From Nymphaea colorata (lineage: Eukaryota; Streptophyta; Magnoliopsida; Nymphaeales; Nymphaeaceae), in NCBI RefSeq assembly GCF_008831285.2, contig NC_045138.2:22479934-22543933 (forward strand): DNA of 64,000 bases, given 5' to 3'. How positions within the stretch are numbered: the stretch's first letter is position 1; every line of letters begins with the position of its first letter. Shown here piece after piece: positions 25,194 to 36,572 of the stretch. Position numbers and translations under genes: made by a program. Under the pieces are notes generated by a model. It did not search any database, was not told where the DNA came from, and worked only from the letters and a program-made list of their open reading frames with translations.

Positions 25194-26482
25194 ATCTAAC
25201 AAGTGGCCAAAAACATTGTTTAGGATGATTAAGACCATCTCTGTGACAAAGTGCATAAGAGTTAATTGGTGGATTATTGAAAGCCCGCAATTTGTGGGAC
25301 TGACTGTCTAAATGAAAGTAGATTTCCAATTCACATTAAGCAGCAAAAGTCTCACACATGAGTTCAGAGCCAACTGAACTCAAATCCTTATATCTGAAAT
25401 CCTCAATGATCATAAATCACTAAGGGCAAAGTTAAGGGAGGCTAGGGACGAAATGAAGGGACGCTGGGAGGCACCATATTCCCCAACCCCCACCCTCCGG
25501 ATGCGAGTTTTCAAAATTAAAATTGACTATAAACATTGCATGATTCACTTGGCCCTTATAGAAATCATATGGTCCCCTAAGAAAACCCTATCCCAATATA
25601 GCCTCAATATTTTCGAACATTAATGCTCTAAAAAATTCACCTATACATTTTTGGGGCGTGTATGGATTGGATGGACAAAAACTCTATCCATCATCATTCT
25701 ATTCATCCCCAAGATAGTTAGCAATATCTCTCTCTCATTATATATATATATATATATATATTATATCGGAAATTTTCTATTGGTAGTTGCGTGAGTTTTG
25801 TCTAAGCATAAAAAGGAATGAGTTAGATGTGCTTGTGGTTCCTTGCACGCGTTATTACAAACATGACAATTAGTGTCTTATGTATATTTTAATATGGCCA
25901 ACAACAAAATGCAAGTTATGGGGTTAAGAGATAAAGAAAGAAAAAAGAGGGCCAGGAGAGGTTTTTTTCTAGCGATGGTAAGTTGTTCGGTAATGTAACT
26001 GTGAAGAAGAAGAAGAATGTTGGTCACGTTGGGAGCACTGCCTTCACATGAATGCAAGCCTGAGGGAGTAAAAATATAAAAGGGCTCGTGGCCTGTCGGA
26101 TCAAGAGATCTCTGTAACCTGCCAATTATTTCCTTGCCTTTTTCGCCTTCTGATTAGCGTGAGGGGAAAGGAGCCAGCTTGTCTTTTTTTGTCACTTTGC
26201 CATGAAGTGGGGATGGAATCGCGCTTCCCCGGAAAGAGGCCGGGTTGCCTGGGTCATGCCGATCCAATACTTTTATTTTTACCCATTTCTCTGTCTTCTG
26301 CAGATTTGCAGGGTCAGGAAAAACTTTTTTCTTGAAGATTGCCCAATTGTTTATAAACCGTGAAGAGGCATTGGTCTTGCTCCACTGGATCTATTCGGAC
26401 CACTGACCGGAAACATTTTTTTAGCGTTATTTTTTATATTTCAAAAAGACTTGTTCCTCTTCTTTCGTTCAAATCTCTTTAT
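25194..26482. other. Intergenic, no gene seen
   Basis: It includes a (TA)n run at 25739-25762. No domain-bearing frame. Confidence 0.5.
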
Positions 26483-26867
26483 GGCCTGTTTGTTTTGATG
26501 GAGCTAAAAGACAGGAAGGAAGGAAGGAAAGGGAGGAATGAAAAGGAAAGAAAATGAAAAGATGGGGAAGAGAATGAGGAGAGAAAAGAAAATGGAAGAA
26601 AAGGGATGATAATAATAAAGCTTATTTGGATATGAACGAAATGAAAAGAAATGGACAACCCTTTTCCTTTCCATCTCCATCCCTCCAATTTTTGAGAAAA
26701 GGGATTGAATTTACATTAAGTTATTTTTTCATTTTCATTCTTTTCGTTTCTTTTTCATTGCAACTAAACATGTTTTTTTTCTCATTTCCTTTTCTTCCTT
26801 GTTACTTCAACAACCAACCATATGATTGACTACCTTTCCCTCTTTTTCCCTCCATCCAAACCTGCCC
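26483..26867. mobile_element. Foldback element, purine-rich left half and pyrimidine-rich right half
   Basis: GGCCTGTTTGTTTTGATGGA..GACAGGAAGGAAGG on the left is matched by the inverse of ..CTTTCCCTCTTTTTCCCTCC..AAACCTGCCC on the right. The left half is almost all A and G and the right half almost all C and T, so the whole about 385-bp unit can fold into a long hairpin. The opposing 65-69-codon frames are strand by-products. Most likely a MITE. Confidence 0.6.
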
Positions 26868-28574
26868 TTATTTTCCACATTCTGCTCACACCATTAGTAA
26901 GAGCTCTATTCATTCTCTTGGTAGTTAAGTAGGTTCGTTTTTGGGTGAACATGAGAGACTCATCGTTCTGTAGAGAGCCAAAGTTTTCATTCAATTCCTT
27001 CTCTTGTCCTTAGTATACATGCTTTGCTTTTACTATCTTAGGATGCCACCATTGCTGTGCTTTATAACTTGTGCATGAGTGACCCTTGTTATAGTACAAG
27101 AAGAGATTAATGCTCTTGACATTCGGAAATGAAAACAGGCCGCCTACCAGCCCCCACTCCAAGCTGTTGAGCCGACCTCCACAGGACAAACAGATCACTT
27201 AAAAGACTTTTGAATAGCTCTTACTTTTCCTAGTACAGGTTTTTTCACCAGGCTGAGAGCCAAAGAAAAGTCTCTTCAAATAAAATAAAGGATTTGTTTC
27301 CCGTATGTGACGGCTTTCAAGTTGGCCTTACATGATGCATAAATAAAGGCTGCTTCTAACTTGCTTCTAACTTGACTTAGGGGGTCAGCTGCACCTTCAG
27401 TACATGATACATATTCTGGCCTAGCCCAAACTTGTCAGGATCAGTTTAAAATCAAGTCGACCGAGCTGCAGATTCGATGGTTCGTCTGATTTGTGAGCCA
27501 GAAAAAAAAAATTATAATATTTTTTTAAGGTTAGTATTAATATTTATAAAACAATTGGAAATAAGAAATTTTTTTTGGATACGTTAAAAACACAATTAAA
27601 GAAAACGTATGGCACCCTTGAATTGGCTATCTAATCCAATTATTGGCACCATGTTAATCTGAATTACTGGACTCAAGACTAGGTTGATAACGCACCTAGG
27701 AACCGTGAATTCACGAGTTCTCAATGCAGATCTGGCGAGGAAGGTTCTCTCCGGCTCACCTGAAAAACTCTCGCCTGTAACTCTTACTCTTGCTAGCTTT
27801 TAGTATTAAATTATCAACGAACAGAAAAGCATGTCTCGCTTCCAAGATTTCTTTTCATAATGAACTCTTGGCGACCCTTCTACGTTTTGTTAAGTACCTG
27901 CCTATGAGACATATCTAGAGGCCTCCAGTGGATGGTCTACAGTTAAACTATACCATTGGTATGGGCTTCAAAGATCTACGTCCAACCTTTCCTCCTGCTG
28001 GTGAAAAACAAGGAGCTGACACCAACCAAGATTTATCGGTCAAGGCCACGCCATCCTCACAGAGGAAACCAAAATCAAGGACAAAACGTTCATTTTCACG
28101 GCCGGGAATGAAGGTTGTCTTCTTCCCGCCCTGTCTCAACCAAATTCTTTATGATAACAAGAACACAAAACGGGTGAAATGTTTGCTCCGTCCGGTCTTC
28201 ATCATCTTCTGCTCCACTCTCCTCCAATTTGCCCTTTTCAGAAAGAGAGGGAGAGAGCCTCAATGATTTGGATGGGGCGACCAACAATTTGTGAGCTTCA
28301 TAATGAAAAAGCTTCAAGGTGAAACAGATAACCTTGTCTGGGCTTACCTCCCACCAACAAAGCAAGGTCGGGACGAATCCACCTCACGTTTCTGTAGGAT
28401 CATAAGCACAAGGGTTAGTGGCGGGACCGGCCTGTCTGTCCTACCATTCAAGAACAATGCTGCCTGGAACTCATTCTCCTCTCAACTAGCTCAGCTCATT
28501 CTATAACAATTTATTAGGATTAATTATATTTGTATATTACTTTATATTAAAAATATATGCTTTTTTAAATTTAA
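26868..28574. other. Intergenic with one unassigned GC-richer patch
   Basis: 27650-28500 is less AT-rich, with a plus frame of 112 codons (27928-28266) and minus frames of 63 and 89 codons (27948-28365). The minus 89-codon frame contains an acidic stretch (EESGAEDDEDRTEQ). None shows a known domain and coding sense is undecided; it may be a decayed gene fragment. Confidence 0.35.
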
Positions 28575-28685
28575 TCGGGCAAGGCCCGAGCCGAACTCGG
28601 GCCCGGGTTTTAGGTGTCAAGCCAAGTTTGGGCCTGGGTTTTAGGTGCTGGGCTGGGCTGACCCAATGCCAAGCATAGGTATGTT
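28575..28685. mobile_element. Fragment of a GC-rich hAT-like element
   Basis: ATCGGGCAAGGCCCGAGCCG, CTCGGGCCCGGGTTTTAGG and GGGCTGGGCTGACCCA resemble the self-complementary body of the element at 13676. Only about 110 bases remain and one unit (TGGGTTTTAGGTG..) is repeated. Confidence 0.45.
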
Positions 28686-28822
28686 TCAACCATTCCTTTT
28701 TTATGGCTTGGTAATTGGACTATCATCCAAATCTAGTGTTTTATGAATTGTTCATTTTTTTAAAAATACATTCATTGAATGCTGCATTTCAAAGAACAAA
28801 ATGTTCTCTTTACCAAACACTC

Positions 28823-28999
28823 TTTTAGGGATAATTTGACTATAAGAACACTTTGTGAGTGTCTCGTGAATTTACCTCAAACATTAGAGTAGGTTTATAC
28901 GACAATAGTTCTAATGTCCAATGAACTTGCACAAATTTAATCTTCAAGGTAAATTCATGAAACACTTACAAAGTTCCTTTCCTGCCAAACAACTCTTTA
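28823..28999. mobile_element. MITE of the GTTTGG/TGTGAGTGTTT family
   Basis: The left arm (TTTTAGGGATAATTTGACT..CTTTGTGAGTGTCTCGTGAA) and inverted right arm (..AAGTTCCTTTCCTGCCAAAC) pair over about 55 bases. This is the best preserved pair of arms of the family in the window. Confidence 0.7.
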
Positions 29000-29158
29000 A
29001 ACAACACTTGTAACAAAGGTCAACCAGCAAAGAGCCAGTTGAGGATTAGTGGGGCAGCGCTCGTGCCACTAATTATCACTTTTGATATGGCCCCGCAGTG
29101 CTTTATGCAACAATATGATTGATGTTAGACAGTGTGACACCCTACCCTTCATCATGCA

Positions 29159-29318
29159 ATGGCACTAGCGGAGCCGGAAGTTTTGACTGGAGAAGCACTA
29201 TTAAGGGGGCGTCTGCATATATAAACAATCAAATATTTCAAGCCAGTGATGTAAAAATAAAATTTCGTGAGTTGCCCACACCAGCGCCCCCTCATGTGGC
29301 TCCGCCGGCGCCACTCAC
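29159..29318. mobile_element. Foldback element with TGGC..GCGGAGCC ends
   Basis: ATGGCACTAGCGGAGCCGG on the left is matched on the right by the inverse of GGCTCCGCCGGCGCCACT, with about 125 bases between. No target duplication was recognised. A small perfect stem ATTAGTGG..CCACTAAT lies nearby at about 29045. Confidence 0.45.
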
Positions 29319-29339
29319 TGGTATGGCTCGATAAGGGAA

Positions 29340-30794
29340 TTGCAGAGGAAAGGATAACTGTGTGAAGATGCAGCGTGGAGGGGCCTAAGAGTCACGAGCA
29401 TTCTCAGGATTTGTCTTCTAGGAAACCAGAGACCGCTTCCATCGCCCTTTTGCGGCGTAGCTTCAGAGGTCTACATCTCTTTCAAGCTGTAACCATGTCG
29501 CCTAGCAGCGCATACAGATTCATGCTGGATACGAAATTCTCTCTCTATAGTGTGTGAACTGAACCAGAACGATAATGCCTGGGCGCTTTAAAAGAAAGCG
29601 ACAAGCTAAACCGACATGGTTGTGCTGCGGAAGTTTGTTCCTAAGGAGCTCGATTGAAATCACGAAGTGAGTTGGGCAAGTAGTGAAATCATGTGTTTTT
29701 GAGAAAATTATGGCTTCTTGCTCCTGCTTTACCTTATACAAGCCACACTTTTTTGCTTCCAATTAACTTCCAAAGAAGTGTCTATAAGCAACATTGCCCT
29801 TTAGTTATAATATGAGATGTCGAAGATTAGTTATAATATGAGTTGAGATAATAAACGATACATTAATGATGTACTTTCTTTTGTCAATGTTAATTTTTAT
29901 GATTTATTTAGGAATTGTCTGAAAAGTCGGTATGTTGTCTTTTGGATTACAATCAAAAGGCAGGGCAATGGATGAAAAAATTCCCACATGTTAGATGTCT
30001 CTCGCATTAACTAGTAATAACTCGAATTTGCGAATAAATTATTTCATGAAAGCGTAGGGCTGCTAACTGCTCCACATTCAGCTAAAATGCACTACTTATG
30101 CACTATGGGTTAAACATAAACGCTAGCTTGAGCATGAGGTTTGTTTTGAAGCCATGCATTCATTTGAAACACGGCATTTTCTTCTTATCGGAGTTATTTC
30201 ACAAAGATTTGCCATTCAAAAACCACTTGTGGAGAGCTCAGCATGAGGAGGGTTGTATACTGCGTTGGAAAAGGAAGAATTGCCCCCCAAAAAATATATA
30301 CATTGGCATTTCAAGCTTTGCTTTTCTAAAGTTTCCTGGGCCTTTTGTTTGATAGGTAATATCGATGATGACTATGAACTTACAAGTAGAGAGAAGATTG
30401 AAGAAATGACTCCAAATCTTTATGTACTAACTCATAGAATTGCTTGAGATTCAGAAGTGACAGAAATTATTTTATCTACTAATATCCTTCAAATCTATAG
30501 AAGTGCAAACACCACAATTATTTGGAAGGTCCTTTGATTTCCAAGTTGCTCTAGTAACGCCAAAAGGAAGAGGCTGAGTGACGGATTCCAGCTCCATTGG
30601 TAGAAAAATCATGCTACAGAACCAAACGTTGTGCTGCCAGTTATATACTACCATTTGAAGATGGTTGAAGAGAGGAAGGAATTGCAATACAAGTGGTATC
30701 TATAATCCGTTCTTAAATAGCATCAATGTTCTCAAACATCAACCACTATATAAACTGCAATTGCATTTCCCATTGTGTACCTTCTATTCAATAG
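29340..30794. other. Intergenic, no gene seen
   Basis: Several frames of 60-84 codons without domains. The minus 71-codon frame at 30472-30687 has protein-like composition but no recognised family and no exon partner. Confidence 0.45.
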
Positions 30795-30918
30795 TGCATT
30801 TTAACTCATTATAAGCCCAGATCTAAGCCTAGTATAAATTAAAAATAGATTCAGCGTGCATTTTAATTCAATATAAGCTCAGGCCTAAGTCTAATATAAA
30901 TTAAAAATAGATTCAACA
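30795..30918 (+). repeat. 62-bp tandem duplication
   Basis: TGCATTTTAACTCATTATAA.. and TGCATTTTAATTCAATATAA.. repeat with period 62, both ending ATAAATTAAAAATAGATTCA. Confidence 0.9.
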
Positions 30919-31305
30919 TGTGTACCACATTTTTCAGTTTCATAAGATTTTGTTCTAGGATCATGCTTGTTGGATCGATGAAAATTATCTGGAAGCAAGT
31001 TTAGCTAGGATCTGCTTTAGAATCCAAATAAACGAATGCTCTCATCTAATAGAAACAGGATTGGTCTGAAGAACAAATCTTCCTGGGAGGGTGTTCAGTA
31101 ATAATAAGAACAATGGAACACATGTTAGAATTAATGTGGGTTCCAAGAGCACCATGCTGTTGTCGAACATGATGTGATCATGAATCCTAGTTGAATTTTT
31201 ATTTGATAACAACATCTATGATTTACTCCAGGTCCTGAATGAACAACATGGTGCTCTTAGAATATACTTAGAAACATGTATTCCAAAAACACAATATTAT
31301 GCCCC

Positions 31306-31453
31306 TTAAAGGGTTGTTGGCATCTTGTTAATGGTGCTCCAAAATTTGAGGTAGATTCAGGAAACACTATGTTACAGGGTTTCAAGTATCTGCTTCAATT
31401 TTTGTTTTAGTGGACAGTAACAATTTGTTACTATTGCCAAACTGTCTTTAAAG
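31306..31453. mobile_element. MITE related to the GTTTGG family
   Basis: TTAAAGGGTTGTTGGCATCTT on the left pairs with the inverse of AACAATTTGTTACTATTGCCAAACTG..TTTAA on the right. The body contains AGATTCAGGAAACACTATG, shared in kind with the other copies. Confidence 0.5.
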
Positions 31454-31589
31454 CACTCGTTTGCTTGCTGTCATGAAGGGCAAATGCTATGGCTTGTTAA
31501 CTATGTTCCATTTGATCTTCTTTGAAGATGAAATTTGTAAACACATGCATATTTAGGATGTCAGATGATCACCACCAAAAGTTGCAACT

Positions 31590-31755
31590 TTCACCGTCTA
31601 CCATCAACATCAAATCTACTGCAAATGGTAGTAGTACGACACTTTAGTTGATGAGTGTACCGTTGATCCACCCAGCTCCCGAAACAGTAGCCATGGACCT
31701 AAGGGGCAGCCGGGCAAGGGAAGGGGTGAAAGGGCCTCTGCCCTCCTTCAGTCAG
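31590..31755 (+). mobile_element. SINE, family A, 5'-truncated copy 3
   Basis: CTACTGCAAATGGTAG..GTACGACACTTTAGTTGATG.. AGTGTACC..GCTCCCGAA..AGGGGCAGCCGGGCAAGGG aligns in order with the 3' part of the SINE at 15641-15863. The polymerase III boxes are missing, consistent with 5' truncation. Confidence 0.55.
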
Positions 31756-31759
31756 TCAG

Positions 31760-32930
31760 ATCTCACTCACAATTCCCTGTCTACACATGCTGACAACTAT
31801 AGACTCTGTGAGCAAGCAGGAAGTTGAAAGCTTTGGCTCGTTGTCCTTAAAATGCATAGGACTAAGATAGCAGACGTTGTATCCTATTTTTGAAGATAAG
31901 ACGGTCGTCATTTGGATGAGCAAAGGCATAATATAAGGGAGGTCATTATTTTGTAGGCATTAGCATTTCTAAAACCTTCACATGATCAAAGTATATCACC
32001 TCATGAAAAGTTGTAATTAAACCCTCATTGACATTTAAAGTGCACAATTAAGAAGGAATTGTTTGGGGGAGTCCTCATTATAAGTGCACAAGTTTTTATC
32101 ACGATGTGCTTATGTGGGAACAGAAGATGAACCAAGGAAAGTGTCCCTTCCCTTGTTTGGATCTGAAATTTTGGAATCTGACTCGTTTAACCACTTCCTT
32201 TGCCTGAGAGAGGTTGAATCCTCAGGTCCCAAGCAGTCAAAACCTTGTGAATATTAAAATGACCAAAATAATACCCTTTATAGAAACATGGACGTTTGAT
32301 TGCTTCAGGATCATTTGAAAACCATGGTTTTAAAATCAGACTATCGTCTAAAAAAAATATATATCAAACATTTTTTTAATTCAAAAAGATAAAAAAAGGA
32401 TTTCATGTGTGGATCTTAGGTCTGATCTAAAATGTTTCAATCACCACGAATACTTTACCACATTATCCATTGATTTCAAATCCGAACCAGTTAAAGTTAA
32501 TGGTCTCTCTGAAAAAAAAAGTAAAAACAGATTGCATGAGAACAAAAATGAAAAATTAAAAAAACAGAAAGTCTTTTTTCTACACAAAGACTAAGATGTC
32601 CTTCGACACAGTGACATGTGAAGAGCCGAACGGACGTCCCACTCCCCTCAACTAACCTTTCGGAACGCAGCCAAATTCTGTGCATGTTCTCATTTCACCA
32701 ACCCACGCCGGCGCCCATAGGAGAACAAAAACATTGTACATTTCCTCCTTTTTTTTGCGTTAATATCGGGAGCCATAAATGTAACGCTTCCAAAAACAAA
32801 CGATCTCCTTGGAAATATGCATCATAATGTCAATTTGGCTATGTCACCTCAACAACCAAAAAGAAAACACCCACTGCATCAAGTTTGATGCAAAACAGGG
32901 GAGAGTTGATGGAGGCATATTGCTGGCTAC
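31760..32930. other. Intergenic, no gene seen
   Basis: AT-rich with short frames only; nothing assignable. Confidence 0.5.
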
Positions 32931-33149
32931 GGTGTGCTCAGTTTGAGTCGGGATATCAACAAATCAGATTCAAATCAGATATATTGTTTATGTTTCTTTT
33001 TATATTCATATAATTAAATTCAAATTTAGATTTAAATATAAATAAAAAAAGTTATATTTGAATTTAAATCTGAATTCAAAATCTTATACATTCGTATCCA
33101 AATGTGAATCTCACTTTTAACACCCGTAGAGTTTGAGTAGGTGTGCTCA
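32931..33149. mobile_element. AT-rich foldback flanked by 10-bp direct repeats
   Basis: GGTGTGCTCA occurs exactly at 32931-32940 and 33140-33149. Between them a 25-base arm (AATTCAAATTTAGATTTAAA..) is matched by its inverse (..TTTGAATTTAAATCTGAATT) around a short loop. This is consistent with a non-autonomous DNA transposon plus target duplication, although part of the direct repeat may belong to the element. Confidence 0.5.
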
Positions 33150-33719
33150 CAATTTAAAGAGACCGTAAGGCTAGCTAAGAGGTTTTTTGATAGCTTTGTG
33201 CTGCATTCTTTGGAACATTCTTCCTGTTATTCAAACGCCTTCCCTGTGCCCCATCAAGTACAGCAATGAACACAGAGTTCTTGTTACAAAGGCTCTATCA
33301 ATGTCTTATCAAAAACAGTTCATGCTGATGCTGTAAATAATACAATAATGGCAACAGAATATTGGCTCAACGTTGCCTTATTTTTTTCAATTTGAAAGTA
33401 ATTCAACAATAGAAAATGTGAACCTGTGTCTGCCAGCCCTTTATTTAATCGGCCGGAAGTGGCTGATGTGAAAGGTGTCCACCGATATGCTGCAACGTAG
33501 AGGAGTATTGACAGGAGTTGCCCATACAAGTTGCTTCTGTGCACTAGAGAACAAGATCAGAGATCCAAATGGCGCCTTACCAAGCCCCACACGACCTGGA
33601 TGTAAATTCCTTGAACAAGGAAAGAAAGGAAAATGGAATTTGTTTTAAAACTTTAAATTTCTAACCTAAAAAAACTGCATCCTAAAATATGCGCGAGCCT
33701 ATATGTAGCTCCGCACTTT

Positions 33720-33877
33720 AAAGGTTGTTTGGTAGATAAAACATTATGTGAGTGTTTTATAAATCTATTTAAATGATTGATGCAAATTCGTGAAACACTA
33801 AAACTAAATGTTCTTCATTTTTTAAACCAGACTCATCGAACACTCACAAATTGTTTCATTTACCAAACAAACCCTTA
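33720..33877. mobile_element. MITE of the GTTTGG/TGTGAGTGTTT family
   Basis: AAAGGTTGTTTGGTAGATAA..ATTATGTGAGTGTTTTATAA on the left pairs with the inverse of ATCGAACACTCACAAATTG..TTACCAAACAAACCC on the right, about 48 bases per arm. The terminal GTTTGGTA is the clearest signature of the family. Confidence 0.75.
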
Positions 33878-35430
33878 TGAATACAGATCAAAAGCTTGGT
33901 CTCTTAACTGGGCAATAAGATTATCTTCATTCCTTTTATTATTCAAGTTTTTAATTTTTTTTTGCATCCTTTCAATTTTAACACGTCGAGGTACTCTTTC
34001 TTTTTTAGGAAGACTAGAATTACATAAAAATTGATATTTTTTAAATATATACATTTCCCGACGGTGAACGAAATGAACATGCATAAGATTCCATTAGTTT
34101 ATAAAACAAACTGTCTAAATTTATCTTACTTCCTAAAACCCGTGTCTCACGTCCAAAAGGACACGATATTCTTGCTGATGTATAAGTTTTGAAACGTTCA
34201 AAACGCATCACATGAGTCTTTTTTCACAAAAACCTTTAGAAAAGAACAAATTAGGAAAACCAGTCTCCAAATAAATAAAAATGTCATATTATATATATAT
34301 ATAATTTTTGGCAATGTCGTTATTCATCATTCACTAGAAAAAAAAACGACTATGTAAACTTTTCCTATAGCTACGCAAATTTTCGAAATTCATATGTTGA
34401 GGTTACGAATGTGATATCCAGCCAGTGCACTAAACATTTCATACATGAGAGTACAATATATAGAAATGATCCTAAAAAACCAAAGTTTTCAATATAAAAA
34501 GGTGGGGAAATTGAACGATATATTAAATCCTAAAAAAACAGAAATATATTTGAGTTAGAAGAAAGAGAATTGGCAGTACAATATTGTCTTATGCATTTCT
34601 AATATAAAAATGATCATGTGAAGAAAAGACAAAGATTATATAAACGAGAAATTGAAGTGGGCAAAGAAATTGTGATATATATGTGATGTTTAATCATTTT
34701 GGGAGATACTTTTGTTAGAAATTAAAGAGATCCAATCATCCAACCCATACTAACCATCTTATATCTCATTCACAAAAACACGGCGAAGAAATATAATATC
34801 AGAGTTCGCTACAGCAAAAGAAGGTGGCTGTGTTGTGAAAATTGGTTTCTAAGTAGAATATCCAAGCTGACGATTTAGTGAGCGGCCGGCTGATTCGGCC
34901 GTTTGCATCAGCAAAAATAGCCAAATGCTATATTTTTAAAAAGTATATATTTGAAGTCTAATTTAAAATGAAAAACTCTTAAGAAATTTAAAAATTAATG
35001 AAAAATAATTAAACGTGGCGTTCTTTATTTTGACTAACTTTTATACTTTTATTTTTTTTTTTTCAAAAATACTTTCCTTGAAATTTTGTGCAGCGGAATT
35101 CTCATTCGGTTTTTTTTCTGTTCGGTTTAACAACCCCTTGCAATAGACGAATCTAGGGAAAAGAACGAAATGTACACACTCTTGTTAAAATTAAAAAGAA
35201 AACTTTTTTAAAAGGTTAAAAAAATCGTAAAAATTCTAAAATGTTTATTATTTAAAAAAATAAAAAATACCCTCATCTCCTTTGGTGTATAGTTGTTGTG
35301 TGCATAGAAATGTGCATACAACTCAATTTGGAGAAGTGCACTCAACTCATTCTTGAAAAAAAAGGCAAAAATGAATTCATCCTAGCATTATGGGGGCCAC
35401 ATAAATGGTTTTTCTTGTCAAATCACTTGT
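33878..35430. other. AT-rich intergenic, no gene seen
   Basis: It contains a lone CACTA-like terminus (CACTAGAAAAAAAAACGAC, about 34332) without a partner and a GCGGCCGGCTGATTCGGCCG word near 34882 resembling the TA-flanked MITE family. The 69-codon minus frame at 33875-34084 looks protein-like but was not recognised. Confidence 0.4.
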
Positions 35431-35461
35431 TTTTCTTTCTCACATACTCCAGAATTTTCAC

Positions 35462-35640
35462 CAACCGGTTTGTAGCGTAGTCGGTTGGATAAGTTGTCTC
35501 AGGTTCCAATCTTGTGGACATTAGCCTCCGGTCAGCATGGGAGGTTAAGGGGTAAGTGTTCTGTCAGTTTTTAGGACAAGTTTCAAGTTTTCATGACAAG
35601 GCTGTGAGTGCCCCCTTCTAATCTCTTTCCTTCCTTTCCT
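35462..35640 (+). mobile_element. tRNA-derived SINE, family B, with long flanking direct repeats
   Basis: TAGCGTAGTCGGTTGGA (35473-35489) is a good A box and GGTTCCAATCTTG (35502-35514) a good B box, 13 bases apart. The roughly 180-bp unit is bracketed by near-identical direct repeats, TTTCTCACATACTCCAGAAT.. (35431-35461) and TTTCTCAAGTACTCCAAAAT.. (35640-35670), which is the expected mark of retroposition although longer than usual. The tail is pyrimidine-rich. Confidence 0.7.
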
Positions 35641-35828
35641 TTCTTTCTCAAGTACTCCAAAATTCTCACTGAAATGTGACAAAATAATAAAGCGGTACTA
35701 TTCTAGCTCTCATATTTGCACATCTATCCTAGATGTTTATATTGTCTTCAATGGAAATGCCATTTTTTACTTTTTCACCATTTATATGTGCTTTTTTTTT
35801 TCTAAAGGTTTTCCCCGTTTTCTACTTA

Positions 35829-35850
35829 GCAAAAAAAAAAAAAAAAAAAG
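35829..35850. repeat. Poly(A) run
   Basis: About 20 consecutive A residues; no clear retroposon body ends here. Confidence 0.9.
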
Positions 35851-36151
35851 AACTGGAAAATGGGAAGCGTTACTCGCTTGTCGTCGTTGTAACTATTGTT
35901 TCGACTTTTGATTGATGCCATTCTTGCTTCTTATCTTTTTGCTTTATATGCACCTTCTTTACTAGGTTCTAAACGTTTGTTCATGAAAAAGGCAGGAACG
36001 CCTGTTATTTCTAATGTATTTCTTGATTGTAATGAGAAGAACTGTATGGCTCCCAGGAATTTCTTGATTCTGAGCTTTAAAGGAATCCATGAATCTGATG
36101 ATTTCTCTGCTTCGATTGGAGTCCTCCTAGCTTTTCTAAAAGGAATCGGGG

Positions 36152-36289
36152 GATAACAAAACAGATGTAGTTAATCAGTAAAAGTATAAAAGGGCATGTA
36201 TGAATCAATTGATTCCGGCAGATAACAAAACAGATGTAGTTAATCAGTAAAAGTATAGCGTGGCATGTATGAACCAGTTGATTTGGCAA
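36152..36289 (+). repeat. 69-bp tandem duplication
   Basis: GATAACAAAACAGATGTAGT.. begins at 36152 and again at 36221, each followed by TAATCAGTAAAAGTATA and ..GGCATGTATGAA. A few substitutions separate the copies. Confidence 0.92.
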
Positions 36290-36423
36290 GTCAAACATGG
36301 TCGATTGAAGGCCAGCAAATCTTATATACGGGCCTTACCAGAAGAAGGGGAGAAACAGAATTTTAGAACCTCTCCAAGATAAACCTAATAAGGAGCTCCC
36401 AGAAGGGGGCCGTTGAGAAAAAA

Positions 36424-36572
36424 GAGCTGATTTCTTTAGCTGAGGGCTTTGTGAAGTTGCAATCTCATCCTCTTCTGAATGGTAATGGCAAGATGAAAAA
36501 AGAGAGCTGATTTCTTTAGCTGAGGGCTTTGTGAAGTTGCAGTCTGATCCTCTTCTGAATGGTAATGGCAAC
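36424..36572 (+). repeat. 80-bp tandem duplication
   Basis: GAGCTGATTTCTTTAGCTGA.. begins at 36424 and 36504, each running to CTTCTGAATGGTAATGGCAA. Only a few differences, so it is fairly young. Confidence 0.93.

Noticed and set aside
33875-34084. 69-codon minus frame rich in Lys and Asn, considered as a plastid DNA insertion
   Set aside because: The AT-rich basic peptide looks plastid-like but I could not match it to a named plastid gene; a sequence search would be needed.
34332-34350. CACTAGAAAAAAAAACGAC as a CACTA element end
   Set aside because: No partner terminus or target duplication was found.
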